A DNA stretch of 64,000 nt from Ailanthus altissimus (Eukaryota > Streptophyta > Magnoliopsida > Sapindales > Simaroubaceae), in contig OX327690.1 of the NCBI GenBank assembly GCA_946807835.1, positions 7,908,501 through 7,972,500 on the forward strand, read 5' to 3'. Both the position numbers and the translations under genes were made by a program. Under the pieces are notes generated by a model. That model was not told the DNA's origin and did no database searches. It saw nothing but the letters and a program-made list of their open reading frames with translations. Position 1 is the stretch's first letter, and the number at the start of each line of letters is the position of its first letter. Positions 14,901 to 25,965 of the stretch are shown here, in pieces.

Positions 14901-15942
14901 TAAAAGCAGAATCAAGCAAATCATGAGATGATACAAAACAAGGAAACTCAATCTTGTAAAAAGAATAAAAAAAAATGTTAATTAAAAAATACATACATAA
15001 AGACCATCTAGAGAACAAAAATGAAGAGAAAACTGTTAAAAAACAAATCCTAAGCATTCTTTGCATATTCATGGCAAGCTCATAATGACCTTAGAAAAGG
15101 AACTCGTTGAACCTTCATCTGGAGGAAGTTTTGACAAGTTGAGTTTCAATGTCAGATTAAAGCCATCCCTGGGAGGATCTAGGATCTGTACAACCACTCC
15201 ATATGCAGCTTTTATACCTTCTATAGCTCCAAATGGAAGTCCTCCAAGGAAAATTGCTTCAGGAGGTGGAACTGGTAATGATACTGATAATAGCAGAATA
15301 TGTGGATTCTTCATCATTACCTGCAAATAAATTTTGCAGGTTGTACATATCTTATAACATGTTCACTTATGTAAAATTAAAAACTTAATCCACATAACTT
15401 CGAATGATCCATCTACTATACTGTGTGTGGCTTTAAAGAGTTGCTAAGTTTTAAGTCAAAATTTTAAGTTACAATATCTCAATCATTTAACATGTACACT
15501 GTTTAGATAATGCTAGTAAATTACCTGGACATGATAACGAACATCGTCAAATTCAATCCAGTGGTAATCAAGCTCAACTGCTTTATCAAGACTGCAGAAT
15601 TAACCAAAATATTTGGAAATATCAATATCAAAACCAAGAAACCGTGACTAAAGACGACCAAACAACGACAAATTCAGCTATAAATGGCATATCTCCTGAT
15701 CCATAATGGAAAATGATTCCAAATTAGCATGAAATCTAATTCTAGTACGATCCGAATGAGTTCATTAGCATTTCAAGCAAAAAGCTCATTCAAGAACCAT
15801 AAAAACAAAATACCCATTTATCAAAAGATAGAACTACATGTTTCCCAATAAGAATCTAAAAAAAAAGAGAGAGAACGTACTTCCGAACTCGATTCAACAA
15901 GATCTCAAGAAGGAACCTCGAATGAGACTGCAAGAGTAACAT
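5924..15942 (-). CDS. ARPC2A: ARPC2, actin-related protein 2/3 complex subunit 2 (ten coding exons)
   Basis: The product is the p34 scaffold subunit of the seven-protein Arp2/3 complex, which nucleates branched actin in the cytoplasm and acts with the SCAR/WAVE complex; loss of it distorts trichomes in Arabidopsis. Coding exons (minus strand, in order): 15942-15881, 15591-15525, 15320-15113, 10067-9898, 9587-9510, 8983-8851, 8780-8689, 7730-7674, 6148-6077, 5983-5924. Every junction is GT-AG and phases agree, giving 332 residues, close to the roughly 318 of the Arabidopsis protein. Hallmarks include GGLPFGAIEGIKAAYGVVVQ and ILDPPRDGFNLTLK (exon 3), ASVREVVLGAPLRVVLK (exon 4), VTVVFPMRFNDS (exon 5), EFVEARRTARLNNAP (exon 6), FPRHVEGKKLDRTVWNLS (exon 7) and FMHTRMRRRVESLIQ (exon 8). 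Start ATG is 15942-15940, stop TAA 5926-5924. The last two exons are less conserved and rest on splice sites. Intron 3 (5,045 bp) holds a LINE. No coding break was seen. Confidence 0.93.
10285..10550. repeat. Two-copy tandem repeat inside ARPC2 intron 3
   Basis: Two adjacent diverged copies share CCCATGTTGCCCATAAG, then an A-rich tract, then TAAACAATCAAAG and ACACAATGAAAAAG. The first copy runs about 10285-10425 and the second about 10431-10550; the first has a longer A/G-rich tract. Non-coding. Confidence 0.75.
12128..14585 (-). mobile_element. 5'-truncated L1-type LINE inside ARPC2 intron 3
   Basis: The element lies in the same orientation as ARPC2. Its 3' end is marked by a T-run on the plus strand at about 12128-12140, the poly(A) tail. 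Upstream of it, on the minus strand, come remnants of reverse transcriptase and the zinc-binding region that follows it. No endonuclease domain is visible, so the 5' end seems lost, as is usual for LINEs. I found no convincing target-site duplication, and the 5' limit near 14585 is approximate. Confidence 0.8.
12480..14580 (-). pseudogene. LINE ORF2 reverse transcriptase pseudogene
   Basis: Minus-strand fragments occur in the right order. NATFICLIPK and GYCRSFSLLTSLYKFIAKVL (about 14310-14500) are the N-terminal RT motif. PLKYLGLPLGDNPRK and KLGGWKRAFLSGGGE (13503-13841) are the RT thumb region. FWEDSWIGD with WFPNLYAL (13002-13346) follows, then LTHGRINTGY (about 12750) from the zf-RVT region and LLWVIWQEQN (about 12500) near the C-terminus. 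Frameshifts and stops separate the pieces. The palm with the usual (F/Y)xDD motif is not intact in an open frame. Confidence 0.8.
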
Positions 15943-17020
15943 CTGCCTTCAATTTCAATCTCTCTACCTCTTGTCTTCCACGCCGTTGTTCTTAGAGATG
16001 GAGGTCGCTGAAGCTGATAATTGAAACGGCTTATGTTTGTTGTTTTGTCTTTTGTGCAAGAGACAAAAAAACAAAAAACAAGAGCGTGTTTAAGAGGAGA
16101 TTCTTGTCCCTTTTCATCATGAGAAATTTTATAAAATGGCCCCATTTTAAAAGATTACTTTTTTTTAGATTTGGAATCTTTTACGCTACTCATTTTTGAA
16201 TTCTCCTCTCTTTCTCACCCAAAAGTATATTTTATCACCTCAAATATATAAACACCCAATCACCAAAACAAAACATTATAGATCAATAACCAATTCTCAT
16301 ATTATCACTAAAAAATGATAAGCATATGGTAAGTTCATGAACTTTTTTATAAATAATATTTTATATTGTGATAATGCGAAAATAGGTAAATATTATGAAA
16401 AATTATTAAATTTTGTGAAAAATAAGTAAAAAAATTGTGAAAACCACCCATTTAGGCATGCAGAAACGTGCTGTGTGGTGCATTCAAAATTTTTTTTAAA
16501 TCTTTTATTAAATTTATTTAAATGAATTAATTAATATTTTGTTATTAATATATTTATTTTTATCTAATTTATTTATTTTCTTGTTTAATTTTAATTTAAT
16601 TATTTTTAAATTAATATTTAATTGTTTAATTAGTTCTTTTGTTAATTTGATATTAATTTTAGTTGTTGTTATTTATTTAGTTGGTTAAATTTATTTAATA
16701 ATAAATAGTTATTAATATATTTAATTATTAATTGTTAATTAATATATTTAATTTTTTAATTAGTTTTTTAAATATTTTGTTATTTAAATGTTTCATTAAT
16801 AAATTAATAATTTATATTTATTTGTTATCTAATAATTTTTTTGTTTAATTTTAATTATTTAATTTAATATTTAATACTTTATTTAATTTTCTATTACTTT
16901 TATAGTTGTTATTAATTTGTTTAATTTATTTAATTATCTACTTATGCACTAATAAATTTAATTTTTTTCAAAAAGCAAATCGTGTCTAAAATATTTATAA
17001 TTCTAAAAAATGAATCTACC
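15943..17020. other. ARPC2 upstream region and AT-rich spacer
   Basis: The first 100-200 bases next to 15942 should hold the ARPC2 5' UTR and core promoter (minus strand), but no clear TATA box stands out. From about 16450 to 16980 the DNA is nearly pure A/T built from TTAATTA-type words. No gene is recognised. Confidence 0.5.
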
Positions 17021-17966
17021 AAGCATCGGTGGCTTCTTATTCAAAGTTGTGGGCTATAAATGCCTTTAAACATAAGTTGACGCCTGGACAAGTGGATTTA
17101 TTAAGATATATTGGGGTCATTTTTTTAGATGTGCGAGATATCTTATTTTCAGGTATATCAATGCTTAAGGTATTGCTAAAACAAGTTCATACTAAAAATT
17201 TATATGAAGAATTGTGATTTTTAATATGTAACAAATGCATTAGATTCTTCTATTTGAATTTTTATTTGATTATATTATTGGGGATGAGAGATTACTCCTC
17301 AATCAGAGAGTTGAACAAAAAATTTAGAAAAAGATTGTGAGATAAATATTTTAAAAATGGAAGGACTTTGAACTAAAAGGATTTAAATTTATGGTTCAAC
17401 ATAGTAGATTTGAGTAAAGAAGATGACATAGATGTAATAAAATTGTGTCTGTTTTATTTTTTTCATCGTGAGTTAGTGCTACGGGATAATCATAGAGAGA
17501 TCCAATATTTTATATTTAGGCTTGTAGACAACTTAGGAGATTTCAATCAATACCCAAGGCATATTTGTATGGTCCATATTCTATGACACCGTAAGCACAA
17601 CAGTGAATTTTAAAAAAAAAAGATTAAAATAAAAGGTGGTCAAAAGAAGAAGGCATATAACGTATATGGTTTTGCTTTAGTATTTTTGGTAAGTAATTTT
17701 ATCAATTCATTATTATATTAAAAATGTGAAGAAAGTATTTGACTTATTGTTTGCTAATGTGAAATTATTATTTTTTATTATCTCAAGTTTGGATTTATAA
17801 GACGATTTCGGTTTGTGGATCGATGTGTGTGCACGTCTCGATGGTGACTATTTTCTACGCCTCCTGAATTAGTATAATAGGGTTATTTCATTGTTTAAAG
17901 ATGTTGACAGATTCTATTTAAAAATGATGAAGATTTGGTATGTTCTTACACTAAATAACTACTTTG

Positions 17967-17997
<31 letters not shown>

Positions 17998-18725
17998 ATT
18001 TTTTTATTAATGGTTATAATTCTGTAATTTGTACAGGTTTTGGAGACACATAAGAAGTTGATATTGAGACAACATAAGAAGGATAAAGAGTGTCCCACAA
18101 CAACAAAGTTGTGTCTCACATCAGGAATATTTCTAGGGGATCTCAAATTAGACTACATTATAAAATCGAACGTCCAATTCACCAATCTCAGGGATGATAT
18201 AGATGTTCAACGTGGCTACCTCTCCAAAGCTCAAGCAAAGATACAATTTTAATATTTTTTTCATTTATTCATTATCTATATGATTTTGGTGAGTATTATA
18301 TTGTAAATATTGATTATAGTTACTTATATATAGTTTTAGTCGGGCATGTCATCACAATATAATGTTCTTGAGAAGAAGATTAATAATCTGATAGACCAAA
18401 TAGCAGGTTTGAAGCAGAACTAATAACCAGGATTAATAATGACAAAGCAGAGCTCTTGCATTAGATGAGACTTATGATCCATTATCTTTAGTCATCTAGC
18501 ATGTTCGAGGACATAGGATAGACAATGATACATTTTATACATAAATTTAATTTTATATATTCTTTATAACTCAGTATATTTATTGGTGTTATTTTGTTTC
18601 AGGAGAGAGAAAGCATGATCAATAACGTTCGAACTTATACTCTAATGGCTGAAGCATCAGTGGCAGCTGGACATATATTTGGACATGCAGCGAAGCATGT
18701 AGTATGATCAAGAGAGCCCTGTAAA
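17020..18725 (+). pseudogene. Decayed DUF1985-type gene (Ulp1-like/transposon-associated family)
   Basis: Pieces across several frames match the order of a plant DUF1985 domain, often fused to Ulp1-like proteases and common around Mutator-like elements. At 17029-17217 is SKLWAINAFKH leading to NLYEEL, followed after a stop by a hydrophobic segment ending in YLIILLG. At about 17425-17590 is VIKLCLFYFFHRELVL and LVDNLGDFNQYPRHI, the most diagnostic part. At about 17640-17690 is YNVYGFALVFL before a GTAAGT donor-like site, and after 17785 VWIYKTI. A later open stretch, 18040-18252, and a fragment at 18610-18720 may be downstream exons but have no known domain. Stops interrupt the frame. The DUF1985 assignment is from pattern memory, not a search. 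Confidence 0.55.
17966..17997. repeat. (AC)n(AT)n microsatellite
   Basis: A perfect AC dinucleotide run passes directly into an AT run, inside the decayed DUF1985 locus. Confidence 0.95.
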
Positions 18726-18729
18726 TGTG

Positions 18730-20660
18730 TAATTTATACCTAATGCTACTACATAAGGATGAGTATGTTTGGGCGCTGGTATAAGGATGCGTAGGTTTAA
18801 CACACCCCTTATACCAATCCTATTCAAAAGAAGATCATAAAAAAAAAATAGAATTACAAGTAAAGGATATGCGTGATGATTCTTAAGTTAATCTAGATCC
18901 ACGATGGGCAATAGACTTGGTCGTGCGTGTAGAGCTTTAGACTTAGATTAGCAATGTTAACTTACTTGGTCACAATGCTTATTAGAATTTGTTTAATAAA
19001 CTCTTAAATGATTAGCTTGATGATTTTGTAAAAACATTTTTTTTTAATTATGAATTAGTAATATCATTACTTATACATATTATGTGGGGTTTTTGTATCT
19101 AAAGTTGGTCCATCAATGTCAGTGCAAGTATGTGCAAGCGTATTCATAGGAGTGCACAATTACAAATACATATTTTTGTAAGTTTTTTTTAATTGTTGTT
19201 CACATTATGTTATAAATTTATTGATATAATTATTTTAATTTAATATCATATGTTTTATTTTAATTTAATGAGCTCCACGCGAATCATTTTTTCACTTATT
19301 TTGTACCAAGTTGACATCATTTTGTACTATTTTACTCATTTTAATTAAAGTACTCATTTTAAACACATATATAGCAAAAATATTTCATTTTCTAAGATTA
19401 TTGTATAATATATCTTTAATTTAAGAAATTTATTAAGTATTTGACGTCGATCATCAAGAATTTGTCATCCACTTTATCAGATTTTTGAAGAAAAATGTAT
19501 GCTTTTTTGGGGGCTTTGAATTTTTTTTGAGTGAATTATTTTAATTTGGACTACATATGCTTTAGAGATAAAAGTATCCTGATGTTTGTCTTTATAGCTA
19601 AAAAAGAATAATGCATTAAATAGGGGTCATTTTCGAATATTTTCTTTTCCTTATTAGTATTTATCTTCACATTCTTTTATTAATTAATTACTTAAATTTA
19701 AATGATATAATTAATTTATTTTTAAAAAATATATTTATTTATTTAATATATTACATCTCTATTCATAAAAAAAACTCATCTATATTTTGTTTTTATCAAA
19801 TATCAATTATATATAATACACATTTATTGTGTTGATAAATTTTACAATTAATATATTTTTTAACACAATTATAATAAAATTCATATTAATATTTTTTTAA
19901 TATTAATTTAATTTGCCTAGTCATATAATGTTTTTTTTTCTAATTTAATAAGAATTTTAAGTTAATTTTGGCTTAATTAAAAATTAAAAAAATAATTTTT
20001 GATTGAATATAAAAATTCTAAATAATATAATTAATTTCTTTCTAAAAAATATAAGTACCTATTTACTATATTACATCCCTATCATATAAAATTCATCTTT
20101 TTAATTTCTTGTTAAATACTTATCATATAAAATACATACTTTTTGCATTTATGAATTTCACGATCAATGTATTTTTTTTTGGTTTTTATCTAGTGTGTGC
20201 TGGTTAAGAGTTTTTACTCGAATCTTAATCAGCTGCACCAAAAATGTAAGAATTGATAAAATAAAGTGTCTAGTTTGAAAGAAAATGAATTGATTTTATT
20301 ATTCTCCTAAACATTCATAAAAATTACATAGAGCAAGTCACGGTTTTTTTATAAGTGTTTTGTGTGACGGAAAAAGATTCTCCCTTAAAGATTTTTTAAT
20401 AGCTAGATATTGATAAAAAAAAATAGAATATTTAAATATTTTTTATAAAATTTAAAATTCGTAAATATTTTTATAATTAAACTTTACATAAAAAATATTT
20501 ATAATAATAACTCTTTTTATAGTTAAGCCACATGCGAGTCATATGATTTGATTGTTTCTTAAAATTTATTCGAGAGTCTAAAAGATACATATTTTTGGAA
20601 ATACTAAAGACCCTAAATGTATTTTTAGTGACTCTTGAGACTCTAAAGAAGAGCTGCTTA
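18730..20660. other. AT-rich intergenic DNA
   Basis: No gene or transposon end is recognised apart from the direct repeat listed separately and a small hairpin near 18778-18813 (GGTATAAGG with CCTTATACC). Confidence 0.5.
19697..20183. repeat. Diverged direct repeat, two copies about 333 bp apart
   Basis: About 165 bp at 19697-19863 recurs at 20030-20183. Shared words include ATATAATTAATTT, TATATTACATC and ATAAAATTCATCT-like stretches, both ending in a run like CAATGTATTTTTTT. Insertions and base changes show it is old. Function unknown. Confidence 0.6.
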
Positions 20661-20674
20661 TATATATATATATA

Positions 20675-21975
20675 TTATAGAAATACAAGTATACATTATT
20701 ATAAATAAATAATATAATAATAAATAGAATACTATTTTTTTATAAAAAATTATTATTAAATTTATTATGTATATTAAATTATTGATAAATCAAATAATTA
20801 AAACTTAAACTAAATAAATAAAGTAAACAAAAGTAATATAGAGTAAAGAAAATAATTACTAGGTCCCAAATATTAAAAAAACTTAAAATTATAATTATTT
20901 CTTAATCTTTCACTTGAATCTAATTACTTTTTTTAATTTAATTCATCAATACGAATTATTAAATAAGAAGCCTAATACATTCACAAATCTCTTCTGATGA
21001 TCAAATAAAAATGTCTTATCTAATCAATTATTTATATTTTTATAATAATTAGATTAAAGCAAAATTTATTAAGAATAACTTCTCTAAATTGTTATATATA
21101 TCATATAAGTATATTCTTATTTCATATGAAATTTATTAAAGTTTTTCTAATCAATTCAATTATTAATAAAGTAATTAAAAACATTAAACACAGAATAAAA
21201 TGAACAATTTAATATTGACTTAGAAACTATAGGAGAATAAATTAATTTAAACTACATATTGAGATCAAATTACAATCCTAAAAATGTAAATTAACTTGTG
21301 ATAAAATAAAGAGCTTTGGAGCATATTAGGTTCAATATCATAGAGATAATAACAAAACTAAGAAAGATAAAAGAAAAAAGAAGTAAAACTTATGATGCTC
21401 TAAATCCTTCAATCTTCAATCTCTTTTTCTCTTGATTTCCCTCTCTTCGATTCTCCAAAAGCCTACTCTAAACTTTTAAAAAAGTTGGTCTCTGTAATAC
21501 TCTTTTTAATAATCCATTGAATTAGTTTTTTCTCTTCTATTTATAGGCTTTCTTTTCGAGCTATGGCGAAGTCCAAGTCCATGTCATATTAAGTTTCTAA
21601 CTTCAGCGTCCAACATTATGGCCTTGCTTTCTAGCCCTACGACGATGGCTCGATGATGCTCTACTATTGCGGTGCTACTTCAGGGTGCTGAAACTTCAAC
21701 CTTCTGTCGCACTTAGTGCCACAACACTGAATCCTAACATTATGGCCTTAAGCTTTTGAGTTCAGCTTAATTTCTAGCCCTTTAATGTTGTAGCTTTGGC
21801 TTTTAAGATGCAACACTGATCTTTGACAATCTCGATATTTTTGCCTTATTTTTTTTAGACTTTCAAGCCATTAGCTTCATTTTACTTTAAGTCTATAAAA
21901 TAATAATAAACATATAAAAAGCCTAATATTCATATTAGAATTAACAAATGCTAAATCGGAAAAAAAAGTATAAAA
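20675..21975 (-). mobile_element. Old solo-LTR-like copy related to element A's LTR
   Basis: The order of short conserved blocks matches the 25,966-27,318 LTR: a left block similar to CAAGTGCACGTTGTCGC, then AATCTCTTCTGATGATCAAA, TCATATAAGTATATTC, TTCATATGAAATT, a block ending in TCAAATTACAATCCTA, TTCTATTTATAGGC (TATA-like on the opposite strand) and a GC-richer segment at 21,580-21,800. Identity is low and gaps are many, so boundaries are approximate. Confidence 0.5.
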
Positions 21976-22064
21976 TGCACCCATCATATATCACGTGCTA
22001 ATTAGACGAGTCTATCTTTAGATAAAGGCATATTACTATTAATGTGACTCAATGTTTAGTTAGG

Positions 22065-23155
22065 AGCTGATTGATGCTATCGTAATTAAGTGCAAGTACA
22101 CGCTATCGTATCAAATAATAAAGAATTTTAAGTCTAAATATCATTTTCATATGGATTATACAATCTAATTCTTTAACCAACTAAAATTATAAATACTTAA
22201 CTTTAATCTAGAAAAATCAAAATCTGAAATTCAACTATTAATTTAGTTCTATCAAATTAAACTAAATCTAAATAAAAAAAATACATAAAGAGTTTAATTC
22301 ACTAATTGATAACAATCTAAGGTTTCAACGTACCGCATAATATTTTATTGGATTCATTAACTTTTTAATTAATCTCTTAATACACATTGATTGGTTAGAC
22401 TCTAATCTCATCGTAAGCCACTGTCAATGATCGAATGATTATATTATGCATTCTAATAACTACGTATATGTCTATGGTAATTATAATAGAATATAATTCA
22501 TTAAGATCATGTCTAAATCATACTATACATATCATCTAAGTATATGTCTATCATACATATAACTCATAGTTGTTACCCTATGATTATACATCAAACTATC
22601 ATAGGCTAAATACATGAACCCTTTGTCAAGTTCATCATGATTCCTCAATCATTCAAAATATTGACTAGATATAATGAAAGCAACAAACATAAGATAGAAT
22701 AAATTAATATATATATATATATTAAGCTCATAAACTAAGAAAGTCAATAAAATTTAGCTACATATTAGGTTCAAATGTGTAATCTTAGAAATAAAAAACT
22801 TAGGTAATGATGAAATAAAGAATTTTAGAGCTTATCAAGAATAACATCATGAAAATCATAAAAATAAAAATTGAAGAGATAAAACTAATTTGTCTGCAGT
22901 CTTCAATCATCTAGTCTTTTTTTTTTTTTTGAAACTAAATCTTGTAGTCTTCTTGATCTTCCAAAAATTGTTCTTACTATAACTCGACTGTAGCAGTTTG
23001 TTGTTTTTTGCTTATTTTTATTTTATTTTCATTCCTATTTACTCAATTGACTCCAAACTTATAAAATAACAATAAGATACATAAAATACTAAATAATATT
23101 AATTTCAACAAACAAATAATAAGCTTGAAAGATGAAAATATTATACCTAATTAAC
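22065..23155 (-). mobile_element. Second old solo-LTR-like copy of the same family
   Basis: It aligns by eye to element A's LTR: AAGTGCAAGTACACGC, TATGTCTATGGTAATTAT followed by AATTCATTAAG, AAGTATATGTCTATC, TGATTATACATCA, CTAAATACATGAACCC, CTTTGTCAAGTTCATC and a block with GTAATCTTAGAAAT. It lies almost directly after the similar copy at 20,675-21,975. No internal coding DNA separates them. Confidence 0.6.
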
Positions 23156-23159
23156 CACT

Positions 23160-23738
23160 ATTAGAAGCACACTTTTATTCATGTGTTCTTTCATTTAGTG
23201 CATTTCTCTTGTGCTTGTTTCACGTGTTTTATACAACCTCTTTGCCATGTGTCTTTAAGTCATTTTCTTATGTCACATGTCACCATTTTATTAGTTAACA
23301 ACTTTTTTTTAATTGACATCAAAATGTTGCTTTTGCCACGTGTCATTTTCTTATTGGTGATGGGAAATTATGGTTATTATACATAAACAAATCTTATTAT
23401 GCAACAAGCTCTCTACTTTTGATAATAAAACCTTAACCTTGCAAAAAGAAAAGAGGTTAGAAACAAAATTTTAATATTTATCACTCAAGAATTGTTGCAA
23501 TTTATGAAATTCTTTCTTGAGGCAAAAATATAGTTTATTAGAGTTTTAAGGTGAGTAAACGATTTTTTTAAAAGTAAATTAGAACTTAAGAGGAAATGTA
23601 ATTAATAAGAAATGAAGATACTTCCTTGATGTTTGGCTTCTTATTATAAATATTTTTAAATTTTACAGTATCAATTGTATTATGGTATCAAGCTACGCTT
23701 TCCAATTTGACACCACTTTGGTATCAACTAAGTCACAA
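23160..23738. other. Short intergenic or element-leader stretch
   Basis: Nothing coding is recognised. The right edge abuts a tRNA-primer-binding-like site at 23,739-23,749, so part may be the untranslated leader of a lost minus-strand copia element. Confidence 0.4.
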
Positions 23739-23752
23739 CTCTGATACCAGTT

Positions 23753-24660
23753 TGTTGAAGAAAAATTAGTCTTAGCACTAATCTCTCCAGTATATTAGTC
23801 TTTGCGCTGATACCCTTTTGTTAGGATTTCCTTTGGTGTGCTCTTTAAAGAAAACCCCTTATGCGTGTAGAAGACTTAATTCGCAAATAATAAAAAAACA
23901 TACAAGATTAACATACCAATAAAGATAGATAAACAAACCACAAGATATAAGATATACATGGTTCGACTAAAATGAATGCATCTACGGAGGATCCATGATT
24001 CAGCTTATTTTATTGATTAGATTACTAACTATCTTCTTACATCACCATGATCACACAAAATCTCTTAGTATCTCTCATTGCAGACCTCTTAGTATCTCTC
24101 AATGCAGACCTTTAAATATCTATCTAGATTACTATGATTATTACAAGACCACTTAATAACTCCCACCCTATAAGAGATTTTATCCAAAAAATACTAGAAT
24201 AGCCCGAGCCTTTCTTAAAAGGATATATGGTGCTCATTTTGTTCACTCAAGAACAAAGGCACTCTTAAAGGTTACACCCTAGTGCATACCGCACTTATCC
24301 CTACCTAGCTCTTCTATTCTCTCTTATGTTTATATTATGATACTTTAGATGCTTGACTATCTTTAAAGATTTACAAGGGTTTATATAATGCTTTCAAAGC
24401 CCCTAGAAACTCTAAGCTTAGTTAAAATAAGAGTCCTAATCCCACTTAAAAAAATCAGTTGAGCCAAAATAAGAAATACCTATACGTTGCCGTATGAACA
24501 ATGCCCACATAAACAATGCCGCTTGAATAGTACTACGTGAACAATACTTGCCATATGAACAATGCCCCCCCGCCACATGAACAGTGACCCCCATTCTTCT
24601 GACTTTTCGTTTTGCTCCTTCTTCATTTAATCTTCTTGTTGACTTTATATTTGGTATCCA
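23753..24660 (-). mobile_element. Copia-type LTR with adjacent primer-binding site, rest of element lost
   Basis: Read on the minus strand the LTR ends in CTTCAACA and is followed after 3 bases by TGGTATCAGAG (23,739-23,749), the initiator-methionine tRNA primer site used by copia elements. TATA-like TTTATATAA lies near 24,380. The U3 side at 24,480-24,600 carries several copies of ATGAACAATGCC-like words. A 24-bp direct duplication is at 24,062-24,109. The right limit is a guess. No gag or pol follows to the left. Confidence 0.6.
24062..24109. repeat. 24-bp tandem duplication
   Basis: Two adjacent 24-base units beginning CTCTTAGTATCTCTCA differ at a single base (T or A in CATTGC/CAATGC). 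Confidence 0.9.
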
Positions 24661-24963
24661 TCTCAATTCATGCTCATACATAATTATTGAATCACTAATT
24701 TTTAACAAGTTGTCTTCCTCATCTTGTTTGAAATTATTTTTATTAAACCTTTCATCGTTTAACCCTAGCGTAAATAAAATTAAAAAAACCATCTCTTTTA
24801 CTCATTCTTTTAAAATAAAAATAATGGTTAAGAATCCAAATGATATAACCTAAGAGGATCTTGAGTCATATGATATATGTTGAAGAAGAAGTTTAATATA
24901 TTATATGATATAATGATTAGACGATGTCCAACAAACATTAATTACTGGAATATTGAATCTCCA

Positions 24964-25118
24964 ATTAATGTTAGGCATCCCAAATTGTATCTATAAAAGC
25001 GATATGTCAAGTAAATATTGGGTGTAATAAATGATTTTGAAATTTATACTATTTTACCATCCAAAGTTTATTTGACACATCATTCTTTTAGATACAATTT
25101 GGGATGCCTAACATTAAT
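24964..25118. repeat. Strong inverted repeat (58-base arms, about 40-base loop)
   Basis: The left arm 24,964-25,020 and right arm 25,061-25,118 are inverted copies. The outer 30 bases, starting ATTAATGTTAGGCATCCC, pair perfectly and the inner half pairs with a few mismatches. It could be a foldback MITE, or the source of a hairpin RNA. No target duplication was established. Confidence 0.85.
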
Positions 25119-25965
25119 CATCAATTCAAAGAAGCAATTGGAGATCCTGAACATCCTTATCTTGCAATTAGTGTTAGAATTTCTTTTCTTTATGTAATTG
25201 ACACCATTCAAATCCATCCAAATGTCTATCTTCTACTGTCAACCTTATTAGTTGTTAATCAAATGATGAGAGTTAGTAACTATTTCACCTTTTTTGACAT
25301 TTTGTAATTATCTAAGTTTTTACACGCCTTAACACTACATTATTGGCAGTTTTGTACCTTAAAACTTAAAGTACATGCAAAAAAATTTACTCAAAAGTAA
25401 AATAAGAATAAAAAAATCACAAAAAATAAAATAGAGACAATAATCATACATAAGGCATAAGAAATTTAGATGGTTCAACAAAAAATACTTACGTCCACGG
25501 TGGATTACTAAATCCTAATTTTTTTATTCATAATTGATAAAAAATAATTCACAGATTATAAAGATCTCTCACAAGAGATAAGGAATACAATAATAGATTA
25601 GCTCTCCAAAAGGTCAGTCAGTATTCTCTTGCACACTCAGTACTCAACTACTCTCTCTCGTACATTCAGCACCCTAATGTTCTATGAGTTCTCTATTCGG
25701 CACTCTCTTACATGCCTTTGATACTTAACAATCTAAAGAGTTTACAAGAGTTTATATAGACTCTAAAACATTGTTAGAAACCTTATTTTTTTGTTGGAAT
25801 AGGAGTTCACATAAAAGGGAGTCCAAAACTAACTCAAACAAATTAAATCAGCTTAAAAATGAAAAACTGTTGACACTTGGCATCGCGACGCTACTACAAC
25901 TTTGATCCACTACCACGATGCCACCAAGGCTATGCCATAACACTGAAGGTTCTGAGATCAGTGCT

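Noticed and set aside
15894..16145. 83-codon minus-strand frame over the start of ARPC2
   Set aside because: It overlaps exon 1 in another frame and has no domain. The ARPC2 ATG at 15,942 with exact family N-terminus explains the region.
24436..24792. 118-codon minus-strand frame
   Set aside because: It lies across a copia LTR U3 region and its sequence reflects the repeated ATGAACAATGCC words, with no recognisable domain.
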